Below are positions 35,561 to 46,230 of a stretch of DNA of 64,000 nucleotides, piece by piece. Source of the DNA: Rodentolepis nana (Eukaryota; Platyhelminthes; Cestoda; Cyclophyllidea; Hymenolepididae); the NCBI GenBank assembly GCA_900617975.1, contig UZAE01012014.1:33796-97795 (forward strand), in the 5' to 3' direction. The notes below the pieces were generated by a model. It searched no databases. It was not told the origin of the DNA and saw nothing but the letters and a program-made list of their open reading frames with translations. Each line of letters opens with the position of its first letter. The stretch's first letter is position 1. The position numbers and the translations under genes are program-made.

Positions 35561-35975
35561 CTGACAAGAAGTTCAATCTGAAGCTAGAGAAGTATGCGTT
35601 CTTGGAATGCATTAAATAAGGCGTTTTAACTCTTTGTTCCTTGCTTTGATTAATTGGGCACAGCAAGAGTTTCAACTTCCATAAAGCTGCTACTTAGCAT
35701 TGATCTGCTGATTGTCAAAAGACAGTTGAGAAGCTTAAATCTATGCATAAATCAGATATTCTTCTTACTCGTTGTAATTCAGATAAGTCTATAATTATTT
35801 CGGTTGAAGCTTCAAGTGCTAATATTGGTGGCTCATGGAAGGTCGTGGATAGTGCATTCCAGTCATTGGCACCAGAAGAAAATAGCTTCGACAGGTTGAG
35901 AAGGAAGCTTTACCCATTGTTCACTCCGCAATCAAATTCGATAAACTTGTTTTGCTTCATTACTTTACCACTTTG
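35561..35975 (+). mobile_element. Gypsy-type retrotransposon pol remnant (RT end plus RNase H)
   Basis: Degenerate coding sequence on the plus strand. At about 35570-35615 it reads FNLKLEKYAFLE, like the end of a Ty3/gypsy reverse transcriptase (the LKLxxxKCxF box). After stops and an apparent deletion, 35720-35940 reads VEKLKSMHKSDILL, then a DxS-like EASSANIGG and FQSLAPEENSFDRL, which follows the gypsy RNase H pattern (DASxxGIG, SRSLTPAE-NY). The RT box to RNase H spacing is about 76 codons, shorter than usual. No LTRs found. Inactive. Confidence 0.5.
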
Positions 35976-37630
35976 ACAGTTCAAGACACCTTTTTGCCAA
36001 TTTTATGATATAAGAAAAGTAACTAAATCTGTTTGAGAATCGTTTTCATGGCTAGGGGCTAATTTCAACAGGATATGACTTCAAAATTGAATATTGGAAG
36101 AATAACGTATTAGGAGAACCTAGCAAATTATCAACCCTAATTATTAACCAATAATCACCTTTGGAAAAATTGACATCGTCGACATATCTCTGAAAAAGGA
36201 ATTATACAACTTTTCTGGCCGACTCTATTCAAAATATTCCCGTCGCAATGAGAAAATAGAGCATTCTCTAGTGGAAGACTCAATCATCATGAAAGCCATG
36301 AAATGTGTGAAAACGAGATAACCATCATCATTTTAAACATGGAACACTTTGGATCTCCTCTACATTGATAGGGTTTTATCTGCGCTAGGTTTAGTGGGAG
36401 AATTGCTTGTCTACACCTCTCAAGGAACGAGTTCCTTGACAGCATCATGCCATTGCTCCAGGAATAAATCAAATAAAAACTACTAGAGGATACGCATACT
36501 GGTCAAGAGGGAGCAAAGACCGAAATACCTTCCAAAGACCACGCCAGGTGTCTAACCAAAGCCTACAGCCCTTAGTGTGATTAAGGAATGTTCCCATCCC
36601 TCAAGCGAGCATCAGGGAGAAGAGCTCGTGCTGATTTTAGAAACCTTTTTAGCAGTACTAACTAATTAGTGTCGGTGGACTCACACAACAAGTAGTCAGA
36701 AGTAATAGCAATGACATAAACCAAAACTACAGTGACTCTCAGCCAAATTTTGCCTCCTGTTGAAAACTTGCAAGTAAATCGAATAAGGCTAGTCAAAGAA
36801 CTATGGAAAAAACAGAAAAGATGGTCAAATTGGACTTTAGTGGAATTCAAATCTGAAATCATATATGTAAGGAACAATTTAAAATGGTGGGGGGGGGGTC
36901 GATTCAAGGAGAAGCGAAGGAATGGAATTAATTAAATATTCTATCTCCCCGACATTAAAAAATTCACTTTTTTTTATTTCACGTTGAAAATAACGTTCGA
37001 TTAATAAGTTGTTTAACCGAGCTAGGGAATGATTTTGTACCTGGCACTATATTTCGATTCAATTGGATATCGTTCATAAATTGCCAATATCTTTAAATTT
37101 GTCTTGGGGTTATCTTGAGAATGTGGGCTGAAAGTACATTAATTTACATGACAGAAATAAAGTGCATCCTGCATAAACGCTCTGGTCGGAAATTTCTTGA
37201 TTCTATTTTCAAAAACACATTTATGATTAGATGTCACTGCTTCAGATCACTGCCAGATCACAAATAAAGCACAAATCAGTGGTTTGTTATAAAATTTTGA
37301 TTCAGTTGTCCATAAATTCGTAACAATTTTCCAATCTATTACTTTCATCAAAGGTTCATGCTTAAAGCATAGAAAGCTAGTTTGAAAACTGCACAAAATT
37401 TGAAGAGTTTAACAAAAATATCAAAGACGTAAATTGTTATTCTCCCTTTTTTGCCATCGATATCATAAAATTTGTTTTGTCCATTTAAATACCGAAACGT
37501 ATTGGATTATAAGTTACAGTGTCCTATTTCCCCTATTGAAATGAAATAAACATAGGTAAAATGGGAGCCTTTTAATTTCGTACACCTAATATGATTTTAA
37601 TTAGACAATGAGGAACACTCAGCATATTGA
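35976..37630. other. No supported feature
   Basis: AT-rich spacer, possibly carrying eroded downstream pol sequence to about 36.7 kb. A ten-G run is at 36889-36898. Confidence 0.35.
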
Positions 37631-37932
37631 TTGATTTATATCAAATGACATCCTTTATGATTATTATCATTAGCCCTTTAGGTGACTTTGGGCTTCACAG
37701 AGGGGAGGAACATCAAAGTGAGAAAAATTCGAGAGGGGAAACAGAAAGATGATTCACAGATGTAAAAGAGATAGACAGACACAAACAGAAAGATGATTCA
37801 CAGATGTAAAAGAGACTGACATAAGTTGGGATAAAGGTAAGGTGGATAATGCGAAAGTGGTCGAATATGATATACAGTGGGGCCATGGTAGTTGGAAGTC
37901 AAATGCCGGTTTATAGGCTTTTTTGCCGTATG
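37631..37932 (-). mobile_element. SINE-like element, copy 7, with internal duplication
   Basis: Antisense copy truncated at its head: it stops at TTTTTTGCCGTATGCG, before the CCACGTGG part. It contains a tandem duplication of about 32 nt (core AACAGAAAGATGATTCACAG, starts near 37741 and 37785) not seen in the other copies. Confidence 0.82.
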
Positions 37933-38066
37933 CGAATAATCTCGTTATAATCTCGTTGAATGCTGCATAGTCGTCATGTGAATATTCAAATACAGGTTCT
38001 TGGTCCTGCGTATTATCTTTAAGTGATGTTCATGATGGAATATCTGCAATCTCAAGGCTATGTATA

Positions 38067-38082
38067 TATTTGTGTGTGTGTA
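38067..38082. repeat. Short (TG)n microsatellite
   Basis: TTTGTGTGTGTG run a few bases left of the mariner insertion. Confidence 0.7.
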
Positions 38083-38089
38083 TTTATTA

Positions 38090-39381
38090 TTAGGTTGGCA
38101 ACTAAGTCATTGTCGATTTCAAATAAGAAGGCAAATTCGGAATTTTTGTTTAAAAATATAACTTTATTCAATTAGATATTGGCCGTTCTTGTCGATGACC
38201 TTTTTCTATCGTTCTGGCAGAGTAAAAATTCTCCGTTCGTAAAATGTCTGGTCTTTGCTATTAAAAAACTGAATTAGGTGTGATCCGACATCATCCGCGT
38301 TGTTAAAAATTTTGCCATTTAAAGAGTTTGGCATGGAACGAATCAAATGGTAATCCGAACTCGCAAGGTCAGGGCTCTATGGTGGGTGTGACAAAACATC
38401 CCAACCCAGTTCCAATAATTTTTGTCGAGTAACCAAAGATGTGTGGGGCCTTGCGTTATCATGATGGAAAACAACACCCTTCCGCCGATTTGATAATGCC
38501 GGCCGCTTATCTTCAATTGCATCCTTCTTTCAGTTTTTCGAGTTCTTCAACATACACATTTGAATTTATCGTTTGGTTCTGCGGTATGAGTTCAAAATAC
38601 AAAATTCCTTTGTGATCCCACCAGACTGGCAGCATAATCTTTTTTAGGTGAATCTCTGCTTTTGATACTGTTTGGGCTGGTTGATCTTGCTTCACCCATG
38701 ATCTCTTGCGAGTAACATTGTTATAAACTATCCACTTTTCGTCGCCAGTAACTAGGTTCTTCCTCGGAAATGGATCATTCTCATTGCGTTTCAGTAGCGA
38801 ATCACAGATGCTAATCCGTTGCGTCAAATGAATTTCCTTTAACTGGTGAGGGATCCATAAATCAAGTTTCTTGACATAACCAAGGGTTTTTAATTTTTTT
38901 CAATGCATGTATGCGACACATTGAGCTTCTCTGCAATATCTCGTGTTGTGCTGTGACGATTTGAATCGATAATGGTCTTGATATGGGTTCATCCACTTCG
39001 ACTGGGCGGCCAGATCGTTGTGAATTTTTCAGTGAAAAATCACCGGAACGTAATCTTTCAAACCAATTTCGACACTGCCATTCTTTTAAGGCTTCATCTC
39101 CATATACGGCACATAACTTCTTTTGTGCTTGCGATGCGTTCTTGCCTTTTCGGAAGTAATACAATAAAATGTGTCGGAAGTGCACGTCCTGTTCTTTCAT
39201 TTTTAAATTGGGATAAAAACAAAATTAAAGAACTAAACAAAAAATTTTTTACTAATTAACCTAGAAGCCCATACAGTAAGAAAAAAATATAGGTTAGATG
39301 CTCTGGCCACGTTAACAAAACAAAAGAAAGTATAGAGTGAATCCGTCAACAAAAACGGCAATGCCTTAGTTGCCAACCCAA
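38090..39381 (-). mobile_element. Mariner transposon, inactivated, with TIRs and TA duplication
   Basis: 1292 bp flanked by TA (38088-38089 and 39382-39383). Terminal inverted repeats of about 28 bp: left TTAGGTTGGCAACTAAGTCA, right inverse TTGGGTTGGCAACTAAGGCA, a few mismatches. The minus strand encodes a mariner-family (DD34D) transposase: start KEQDVHFRHILLYYFRKGKN (ATG at 39200), catalytic regions VTGDEKWIVYNN, VVFHHDNARPH, and the third Asp in SSDYH. It is broken: the frame shifts between about 38.83 and 39.0 kb and again near 38.52 kb, one stop replaces Tyr in the HPPYSPDLA box, and a second stop falls near the C-terminus. It should still be recognisable to a source transposase through its ends. 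Confidence 0.9.
38192..39200 (-). pseudogene. Mariner transposase pseudogene
   Basis: Reading frame of the mariner above, in at least three pieces: 39200 to about 38990 (N-terminal helix-turn-helix), about 38827 to 38516 (first catalytic Asp), and about 38505 to 38192 (second and third Asp). The three catalytic Asp codons survive; frameshifts and two in-frame stops remove activity. Confidence 0.85.
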
Positions 39382-39383
39382 TA

Positions 39384-41169
39384 CTTTTTGCTAAAATATT
39401 GGTATTATTAAGCTTTGTATGTAGTGCAGGTGGAGTTCCTCTCTGTGACCATTGCTACTTAAACTAGACAGACGTGGAGAAGCCAGATACAGTTCCTTAG
39501 TAAAAAGGCGCCTAGTACGTTTAGGATGGGGTGACAAATAAAGCAAATCAATTCAGTCCAATTAATGGGAGAAGTCAGTCGTCATAAAAATATTTTGAAG
39601 AAGGAAGGAATAAAATTTTACTCCACATCGTGTTCTACTGAAATCTGTGCAAGGTGCAATGAGGGGTTACAGATAGTGATCAGAATGTTAAGTAAAAGTT
39701 AAGGCGAATACACAGGAAACATCTGTCTTGATTAAAAGCCCACAATAACTCTTTTTTGTCCCACGAAATGCGTTAGCGTGCTTTTACTTTTCATTATGCA
39801 ACTACAAGCACGACAGAACTATATTAATATGAAATGTCAAATTTTATTTCTTTTCCTCTCTTACTGGTGGCAATTTACCAACATCAAAGGCATGACTTTT
39901 CCTGACTTTTTGACTATCCCTATTCTCCTTTAGAAATGGCATTTTTTGAATTCACATAATGATATTTACGTACATTATTTGCTGAAGTTCTGAGAAGATA
40001 TTAAGAAAATTCTGTTCTAGTGAATTTCCTGAGGTTTATATTTTCTGGAGAGGAGCACATTAGATTAGCCTGGCATTGATTAATTTTCTCCCATGCAATC
40101 GTTAATTTAGGAAAATAATCGATAATGAATGAAGAGGTTGAAGAGTACATTTTGAATTTAGTTAAGAAAGTGCACTATTTACGCTTTATTTGTTTATTTT
40201 TGAAGTCGGTGGTGGGCAGGGTTATTTTAACGACAATAGCTTTTCCCAAACTGTCTGACCAATGGGTTTTTGTTAGACACCCAATGAAGGTGCCTACCAA
40301 GAATATCAAGTTAAAAATTCTCGTTGCTCAGGATGAAATAAAGTTAATACGTGGCATACAATTCCATTGAAATAACGTCAAATACGTTTTTAGACATTTT
40401 GGAGAGGAAGACTATTGACACCACCAGAAACTCCACGTGTTATTTTCCACTACATTCCATCTTTCGATAATTAATGACTGTAATAAAAATTTTTAGTAAG
40501 ATTAATGCTAAAGTAATTATGAAGTTATTATTTGAATTGAACGCCATATAATTTATGAGTGATTAGAAGTTATTTTCTTGAATTTCCATTAACTCACCAC
40601 TTTTGCTCAGATGGACTAATTTGATCTCCACGTGGTATTCCAAGTTTGGTTACGCAGTTATTTCTGTGTGAATCTGTACCCTCAAAATTCTCCCTGACTT
40701 ACCCGGAAGTTAAATTAAGTAATAGGCATGTGTTGTAATCCGGAAAAAGAACTGTTGAATTTCAATTTGAAAAGTGGAATTTGACAAAAATCTTAGGAAA
40801 TAGCTTTCATTATCTACAATGTATATTAATAAGCGCATTGCTTTTTAACTAAAAAAAAGACGTCATGTTATTTGAAAATGCCATTCTAGGGCTAAAGTTA
40901 AATGAAAAAATTGTAATTTTAATTTGGGAAATTTCTTTGTAAGATTCCAGCTTCCATCTTCGTATTCATTATTGAATAGGGAAGAATGAAAATGGGATCT
41001 GCAAACTGTACCCTGGAAGTTTATTTCAATATGACAGTTGTTAGATGTATACAAATGGAAGTGAAACACGCAATACAAGGTAAAAACGGTCCATCTTTTT
41101 TGTGGCTTCTTTAACACCACATAAGGAATTGTTAGAATTTTTCACTAAACACTAATAAGCCTTGATTTA
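39384..41169. other. No supported feature
   Basis: About 1.8 kb of AT-rich spacer; no ORF with family resemblance. Confidence 0.4.
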
Positions 41170-41420
41170 CCCTTAGTAATCTCTATGGCAACTCAAGTAT
41201 GGAAAGGCCCCCAAACTGTATAGAGGAAACAGACGTTCGACGTGGAACACGTTCATTTGGGATGCATAGTTGGCACGGCGATTGGTCATTAAATACAAGT
41301 TTGGATACGTAGCCCATGCTGTGAATATTGATTGTTAATTGGCTGAAAGGTCTCTGAGCTCACGAATGAAAACGCTCATAATGCGATCAGCAGAACGACC
41401 GCGCAGTCTGATTACGGGGT
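41170..41420 (+). repeat. Second dispersed repeat family (R2), copy A
   Basis: Shares AATCTCTATGGCA, GGAAACAGACGT, CACGTTCATT-type blocks with copy C (about 51865-52520), and GATTGTTAATTGGCTG plus GGTCTCTGAGCTC with copy B (about 45960-46230). Less AT-rich than its surroundings. Boundaries approximate; class unknown. Confidence 0.5.
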
Positions 41421-41939
41421 AAGTAACACACCACAATGCCTTGCACTATCAAGAAATTGAAACTTTCCATAATAATAAACATGAATTTTGTATTTACGCA
41501 ATATATATTATCACTATTTGGATACTCTCACTCATTGGTGCTTAGCATTCACGTGAATATAATAACTGCGAATTCATTTAAACGGTGTAAGCAAAATTTG
41601 ATTCTTAAGATACTTGAATGGTAACGCTAGTTGTGAACGCTATTACAAAAATAGATTTAATGTGAAGGTAAATCGAAATTAGGATCTTGGATAAAAATGA
41701 ACTGCTTTAATTAATTTTGGGAAATGCCCATGTATTAAGCTTTTCAGTCTTCAAAGGCGCTTTGGCTTTAGAGGTGAATTAGTTATAGGTTTCTTATTAC
41801 GGTTTTGTAATTGATTTTAGCATATGTAAACCATTTATTATGAATTTTATACATTTCCAATTAGTAACGGGTAATCTGAGGAATCTATCGATTATTTCAT
41901 TGTAATAAACTATTTTTGAGTTGATTAATTTTATAAATA

Positions 41940-43098
41940 CTAGGGTGAGCAAAAGTTTTCCCTGAAAAATGTCATAACTTTAAATGAAACAAAGATTTAC
42001 AAGTTTTTACAGGTTCAAACAGGTCTTTAGAGCTTTCTTTTTGACATAACATTTTACGTAAGTTCAAGAACAATACAGGTTGCTTCTCAATATGGCTAGT
42101 AATTTTCAACCCTTCAAATGCCAACTTTTGAAATCAGAGCCAACTTAACACTTTTAATAAACTTAATTGAAAACCTATTCAGTTAGAATTAGATTTGAAA
42201 CAACTTTATGGGGATATTTTGTCATATGAAATAGTTATTTGTAATTGAATTAAACGCTTAGAGAAAGGGAGACAGAGAGAGAAGAGTGTAACATTCTGAC
42301 GATCTACAAGGAGGGAGATTCACCACATCAAGAATCTAGGAAGCATCTCTCTTGTTTAGAACCTAGTAGAACAAGACGGACGAGTTACCGTTGAGGAAGT
42401 TGACAATGAAATAGGAATTGCCCACAGATCAGCATTTTTCATTCTGAAGGTTTCAAAAGCGTATTTGAAACAAAATTGATCTAAAATGCTGAACTATTCA
42501 TAGCAATTTTGGCAAAGATGGAAGCAAGTGAGGAAGTTTTTTAAACGCTATGTTACCAGATTAAACCTTGATTTACCAGTTTGATCTAGAAAAAATTCAA
42601 TCAAGAGTGGCATTCAAATGGAACATTATTGTCTAACAAGATAGACCTTCTTGAAGGGCAGAAAACCGTCACCTCAAGTTATTAATAGGATGTTTCAAAA
42701 AAGATGAAGATAACCCTCGCCCAAAAAACGTTGATGGAAATTGCGCAGTAAAATTTTGTTTCATTTTGTTCCGGAGCTCTCAGGGTCCTGTTGCACGAAT
42801 TTCGATGGGAAATACTTCCACATCCTCCTTATATTCCAGACCTAGCTCCCAATACTTTTTTTTATTTTCCAAAACTAAAGGAACACCTTAAAGATACCCG
42901 AGTTACTTCTTTAGATGAAGCGAAAAAGCATGTTATTTCATGGTGTCAGAGACAGCCCCCAAAAAATTCCCCGTGAGGGAAATTACATGGGGAAATGTCG
43001 ATAGCTAACGCGTATAGACAATAATTTAAATAAATTACTTCAATAAGTTGTTTAAAAAATAAATTATGTAATTTGTCTGAGAACGTTTTGACTTACCC
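41940..43098 (+). mobile_element. Old mariner-like relic
   Basis: Plus-strand fragments read GRVTVEEVDNEIGIAHRSAFFIL (in part, about 42380-42460: DGRVTVEEVDNEIGIAHRS), the mariner helix-turn-helix region, and at 42791-42976 EILPHPPYIPDLAPN followed by FPKLKEHLKDTRVTSLDEA, the region of the third catalytic residue; there the usual Asp after APS is Asn-Thr, so the site is lost. Many stops and shifts lie between. Candidate ends: AGGGTGAGCAAAAGTTTTCC at 41942 and the inverse AGGGTAAGTCAAAACGTTCT ending about 43096. This family differs from the 38-kb mariner. Confidence 0.7.
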
Positions 43099-43646
43099 TC
43101 GAACCAGACTTATGACACAACAGCCTGAAGACCTAATACAATAATGACTGATACATGCAGAAACACGTATTTTCCAAGAGAATGCAATCGCCAGTCCATT
43201 TAAAATTGTTGGATGCTGTCAAGGTTGGTGTAAAATTAATTTGCCTGTTTAGCTTGTGACATTTAGTTGTAATACTATGCTTTCCCGCTGCTTAGCTGCA
43301 TGAAGCCACACTGATTGGATATTTTCATATTACTTGTTTTCATTTCATGTTTTTACTTCCAGCTTAAGAAACACGCCCCCATTGATTGAAATCGCTTGAA
43401 TTTGAAAAGTTACTTTAGGTAAAGCACAAGTATATTGGAAGTTATTAAATAAATTTTTGAAGATTTATCCACTGCACAGAGCTTTTTATGAATCGTGTAC
43501 TAAGCGTCGGTCGCTAGGGTCACAATTAATTATGGCAGAAAATAAGGTCAAAAAGTGACCTCTCGCTGTTGGCGGGGGTGACACATTGGCATTTAAGTGA
43601 ATATTTTTATTGCCCTATATCAATCGGATGGAGATATTTTTCAGGT
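43099..43646. other. No supported feature
   Basis: AT-rich spacer of about 550 bp. Confidence 0.4.
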
Positions 43647-43748
43647 GTTTGAAGTCAGTAGTCAACTGCCGCCTTATAGACTTATTTTTCCATGTGAGTA
43701 TACGCTTTCCAGGGTGCACCACGTGGAGGTAAGTCTATCGCGCACCTC
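43647..43748 (-). mobile_element. SINE-like element, copy 8 (head fragment)
   Basis: Only the head third of the element remains (in sense orientation, from GATAGACTTACCTCCACGTGG to the TTGACTACTGACTTCAAA segment). Confidence 0.8.
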
Positions 43749-45007
43749 CATCACTCAGTGTCATTTATGCACCCCCTTAACAGAAGCAGCAGTGGCAAGC
43801 TTTCACCGCTGACATTAGCAAAAATGATGCTGTTGCCTGAGATTATCCACCAACACTCATCCCGTTGTAGTAGGAAGTTCAGGGCTCATGTGGTTTCCCC
43901 TCCGAGTCGCCTTCACCGCATCATTATTCACCTATAAACACATCCTTCCAGGATTGCGAGTATAGCATAAATGAATAATCAAATATCTAATATGAATATT
44001 TGAGTTAGCAGTGCTTTTCCTCTACCAACAATCTTGCAAAAGAAGCCTCATGTGGTGCAACATGAAAGCGCTTTATCAAAATAAAATGACCTTTTAATTA
44101 AAAAGTAATCCCTATTCAAATGGAATGCCTTCAGAACAATGAGTAAGTTTAATAAAATCCACTAAATGGATAGTTAATATTTTTGGGAACCACTGAATGT
44201 GTTGGGGGGGGGGCTTAACATTTCTGTGCTTTGGTTCCAAAAGTCGACGAAGAAAAATCTTTATTACCAGAGTTCTTAAAGAGGCAAGACCATATTATGA
44301 GTTAACTACAATTGCGCCTTATAGATACATCGTTTTTTCCTATAGATCATCGATGCACATAACGAACATTATTTTATCGACAAGTTAGTGCTTTATACAT
44401 GTTTCGTGTTATTCTCCAATCGAAATAATAAGTACTTTAAACTCTTTAACAACTAGAATCAGTCGATTGCATTTATCACTTGGTTTTTAGTTAACAGAAG
44501 TTTAATTTGGAGGTATATTAGTCACAATGGTGATTTAATGGGGAAAGGACTGTAAAATTGAAAAAAAACTACAAAAGAAAAGGCAGTTCTTTTGACTTTG
44601 AACAGCCATTGGTGCCATCTTGGACTTGAAGTTGCCATTGGAGATCTTTCATTGCATCGTTTTCGTCAGAAATGTAGCTTTAAAGTCAGATGAACAAGAC
44701 TGACCACCACTTAGCACAAAATAAAAAATATATTTTTTACAAGATGCAAACCACTTCTTAAATTCTGTCCGCAAATTGGATTGTTCAATTAAAAGGATGA
44801 AAATTGAATGCCCAACAATTTCCAATTATGTCACACCTGTGTGATTTATTTTTCATTTTAATTATGTTAACAAATTCAATTCTTTGCATTCATTTCATAA
44901 TTATGACGAAATTTAACTCAATTTTGTGTAGCTCATGCTTAAAGTTAAATAGCTTTATCTCTAAAATTAATTAATTAAATAGGAATTAGGTTATTCAGTT
45001 GCGAAAT
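43749..45007. other. No supported feature
   Basis: About 1.26 kb, AT-rich. A ten-G run is at 44204-44213. Confidence 0.4.
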
Positions 45008-45321
45008 TTTATTTATTTATTTATATCAAATCGCAGGCGTTTTGATAGTTATCATTAGCCCTTTAGTTGACTTCAGGCTTCATAGAGGGGAAGGAACATC
45101 AAATTGAAAAAAAGTCGAGAGGAGGGGTACTGAAGAGTGTTTCAAAGACGAATGTTGAAAATTTAGAAAAAAATGTGATGTAGTACTGTGGAAGTGGTCG
45201 AATATGCCATATAGTGGGGTCATGGTAGTTTGAAGTCAATTGCCGGTTTATAGACTTTTTTGCCGTATGAGCATATGTTGCCCAGGGTGCACCTCGTGGA
45301 GGTAAGTCTATCGCACACCCC
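45008..45321 (-). mobile_element. SINE-like element, copy 9
   Basis: Full-length antisense copy ending at right in TCTATCGCACACCCC. The tail sits in a long ATTTATTTATTTATATC run. Copy 10 follows 80 bp further in the same orientation. Confidence 0.86.
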
Positions 45322-45400
45322 GCTGTGATATTTTAAAGTACTCTATTGATTGCGCTACTAACATAAAGAGATGGACTGGTCCACTGAATGAAGATTATTT

Positions 45401-45705
45401 ATATCAAATGGCAGGCATTTTTATAGTTAATTGACTTCAGGCATGACAGAGGGGAAGGAATATCAAAGTGTAAAAAGTTCGAGAGGGAGGGGGGGGGGAA
45501 CAAAAGAGTTTTAAAGATGTAAAAGAGACAGACACAAAGATTGATTGAAGGTAAGATGAGTACTGTGAAAATGTTACAATATGACATACAGTGGGGTGAT
45601 GATAGTTTGAAGTCAGAAGTCAACTGCCGATTAATAGACTTTTTTGCCGTATGAGCATATGTTGCCCAGGGTACACCACGTGGAGGTAAATCCATCGCAC
45701 ACCCC
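45401..45705 (-). mobile_element. SINE-like element, copy 10, with TSD
   Basis: Antisense copy bounded by a perfect 15-bp duplication GAATGAAGATTATTT (45386-45400 and 45706-45720). It lacks the AGCCCTTTAG block near the tail (internal deletion) and has a ten-G run (45489-45498). Confidence 0.88.
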
Positions 45706-45959
45706 GAATGAAGATTATTTTAAAACAATAAAATGCATATAATTGTAGAATAGCTATTTGGTTTAGAGATTCAGCCACTTGAGTGACAGAATCTTTTTAC
45801 TACACGCGAATCGTTTGATAATATGAACTGCTAATCATCTTGTTTTAATGTAATTAAAGATGGTGCTAAAGAGATTGTGGATTCATTAATGGGGAAACTC
45901 TGTGTTTTCGTTTTATTCTAATCATAATAACAACTGATTCATATCTAAAAGTTATATTC

Positions 45960-46230
45960 TTTGGCGAGATTGGATACTATACCTCAACGGCAGAGAGAAG
46001 AAACGAACTTATGGCATGAACGCGTCTATTTGAGATATGTGTCTGTCACAAAGCTTAGGGTTTGTTAAACAACACAGCTATTATTGATTAGTGGCTGCCT
46101 GAGGTCTCTGAGCTCGCATCCTCACTTGCTCCCTATGTGACAAGTAGCACGACCGCACCTTCGAGTCTATCTGGGTACGCGCAAGTTTCCATTGTTCAGC
46201 CATGATAGCGTCGTGAACTCCACAGACTTG
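45960..46230 (+). repeat. R2 repeat family, copy B
   Basis: Diverged relative of copies A and C; shares TTGATTAGTGGCTG and GGTCTCTGAGCTCGC. Boundaries approximate. Confidence 0.4.
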
